Of a stretch of 53,676 bases of DNA, positions 52,843 through 53,676 are shown piece after piece. The DNA is taken from positions 1 to 53,676 of the forward strand of contig JAFXWC010000020.1 of the NCBI GenBank assembly GCA_017534445.1, in the 5' to 3' direction. The DNA is from Treponema sp. Its GTDB lineage: Bacteria; Spirochaetota; Spirochaetia; Treponematales; Treponemataceae. Below the pieces are notes generated by a model. That model was given only the letters and a program-made list of their open reading frames with translations, did no database searches and was not told the origin of the DNA. Within the stretch, counting starts at the first letter, position 1. Each line of letters opens with the position of its first letter. The position numbers and the translations under genes are program-made.

Positions 52843-53469
52843 ATGGACTCAAAAAGCTCAATTTTCTGGAATAACGTAAAGCAGCAGCTAAAATCAAAGG
52901 GGCTTCTACAGCAGTGGCTCTGCCTCAAAACCGAAATCAACATCCAGACGCTCAGAAACATGATTTACTACAAGCGTTTCCCCGGTGTTGACACAGCCTA
53001 CAGGATTGCCCAAGCCCTAGACTGCCGCATAGAAGACCTGCTCGGCGAAGAATATGCCGGCAGTGAAAATTCTTCCATAATTCAGATACCCCTCTATGAC
53101 CAGCTGCTAAGTGCCGGAAAAGGAGAATTCCTACCCGATGAAGACCGTATTTCGGGCTACGTTCCTGTACCCAAGCGGCTAAAAGAGTACGCATCCACTG
53201 CCGCAGCCCTTACAGTCCACGGCGACAGCATGGAAAGCACCCTATTCGACGGAGATATAGTTATATGTGATGGCATAGGCTGGCAAAACAAAGACGGAAT
53301 CTATGCACTCCAGTACAGGGGAGCAGGCTTTATAAAGCGCATCCACCGAGACAAGAACCTGTGGCACATAATCTCTGACAACCCAAGCTATAAAGAAATG
53401 ACGGAAAGCATAGAAAGCACGGACATCCGCATCTTAGGAAAAATACACTACTCCATACGGGAATTCTAG
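52843..53469 (+). CDS. XRE-family repressor with S24 (LexA/cI-like) peptidase domain
   Basis: The 208-residue protein has an N-terminal helix-turn-helix (residues about 10-65: LCLKTEINIQTLRNMIYYKR, TAYRIAQALDCRIEDLLG) and a C-terminal S24 domain with catalytic Ser in VHGDSMESTLFDGD and Lys in GAGFIKRI. An AG pair in LLSAGKGE is a plausible self-cleavage site. Such proteins are cI- or LexA-like repressors that cleave themselves when RecA is activated. No phage genes are near, so it may regulate host genes or be a remnant. No ribosome binding site is present and the transcript looks leaderless, as for lambda cI. Confidence 0.9.
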   Translation: MDSKSSIFWNNVKQQLKSKGLLQQWLCLKTEINIQTLRNMIYYKRFPGVDTAYRIAQALDCRIEDLLGEEYAGSENSSIIQIPLYDQLLSAGKGEFLPDEDRISGYVPVPKRLKEYASTAAALTVHGDSMESTLFDGDIVICDGIGWQNKDGIYALQYRGAGFIKRIHRDKNLWHIISDNPSYKEMTESIESTDIRILGKIHYSIREF

Positions 53470-53554
53470 CCAATTATTTTTCTCTTTGCAAAACTGAATA
53501 AATAATAAATGATTTTTGTTAAAAGTGTCGGCTAATTTTTTATTGAAAAGGAAT

Positions 53555-53561
53555 AAAAAAA
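53555..53561 (-). terminator. T run after 5S rRNA
   Basis: Seven T directly follow the 5S terminal helix on the minus strand and probably end the rRNA operon. Confidence 0.6.
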
Positions 53562-53672
53562 GCCGGCGGCCTCCTACTTTCGCGGCGCAGGGCCACTATC
53601 ATCGGCGCTGTGGGGCTTGACTTCCGTGTTCGGGATGGGAACGGGTATGGCACCCACGCCATGGCCACCGGC
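53562..53672 (-). rRNA. rrf: 5S ribosomal RNA
   Basis: The terminal helix pairs GCCGGTGGCC with GGCCGCCGGC. The conserved core CCCATCCCGAACACGGAAG and the AGTAGGAG segment near the 3' end are present. Length is about 111 bases. The 23S gene should lie beyond the right edge. Confidence 0.95.
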
Positions 53673-53676
53673 AACA

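Noticed and set aside
52843..53469. Prophage remnant
   Set aside because: The S24 repressor is phage-like but no integrase, cro, structural or lysis genes or attachment sites were found nearby.

Overview
The window looks like chromosomal DNA of a Treponema-type spirochaete, most likely a host- or gut-associated relative rather than T. pallidum (inference). Reasons: ispE, spoVG, rplY (ctc) and tilS lie in spirochaetal order; there is a PUR-domain protein of the BpuR type, a TpLRR/BspA surface protein, an LptD/OstA-like protein, LolCDE genes and many lipoproteins. Promoters are plain sigma-70 type (TTGACA, 16-18 bases, TATAAT). No transposase, integrase or CRISPR array was seen.

Layout. 1-5.3 kb (minus): part of an HtrA-like lipoprotein protease, an exported TPR/DxDGDG protein, tilS, rplY, tRNA-Gln. 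5.3-6.5 kb (minus): spoVG and ispE, sharing a face-to-face promoter region with a hyperacidic 94-residue protein at 6.7 kb (plus). 7.3-12.4 kb (minus): the conserved cluster rplU-prp-rpmA-obgE-nadD-yqeK-LCP-rsfS. 12.7-14.7 kb (minus): a SPOR-domain protein and a small exported protein. 14.8-21.6 kb (plus): a tightly overlapping operon with a sugar-nucleotide dehydratase, a DegT aminotransferase and three subunits of a xanthine-dehydrogenase-family enzyme; the large subunit carries a histone-H1-like Lys/Ala tail. 21.7-29.6 kb: an SDR dehydrogenase, a coiled-coil protein, lptD and uvrA. 29.8-31.1 kb: argJ. 31.1-34.1 kb: an LRR surface protein flanked by palindromic repeats. 34.2-36.7 kb: PUR protein, HAD phosphatase, DUF805 protein, rnhB. 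36.7-43.9 kb (minus): mcsA-mcsB-clpC (arginine-phosphorylation proteolysis), a phosphoribosyltransferase and an exported beta-helix protein. 43.9-49.3 kb (minus): ftsY, a hypothetical gene and lolC-lolD-lolE. 49.5-53.7 kb: SUMF1-type lipoprotein, tRNA-Asn, a repeat-rich lipoprotein, a candidate small RNA, an S24/cI-like repressor and the 5S rRNA end of an rRNA operon.

Most genes are housekeeping: translation and ribosome assembly, lipoprotein and outer-membrane trafficking, proteolysis and DNA repair. Two reading-frame breaks stand out: one in the essential ftsY, and one in an A6 run just after the start codon of the SUMF1 lipoprotein. The accessory signal is concentrated at 31.1-34.1 kb (covarying CTTGA-loop hairpins, a tandem 24-base operator-like dyad and partial repeats) and at 52.5-53.5 kb (leaderless repressor gene opposite a strong promoter feeding a possible attenuated RNA). 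Other points worth attention are the Lys/Ala-tailed molybdoenzyme subunit, a McsB with altered kinase motifs, a hyperacidic protein of unknown function and a Prp protease beside an L27 that lacks the extension Prp cleaves.
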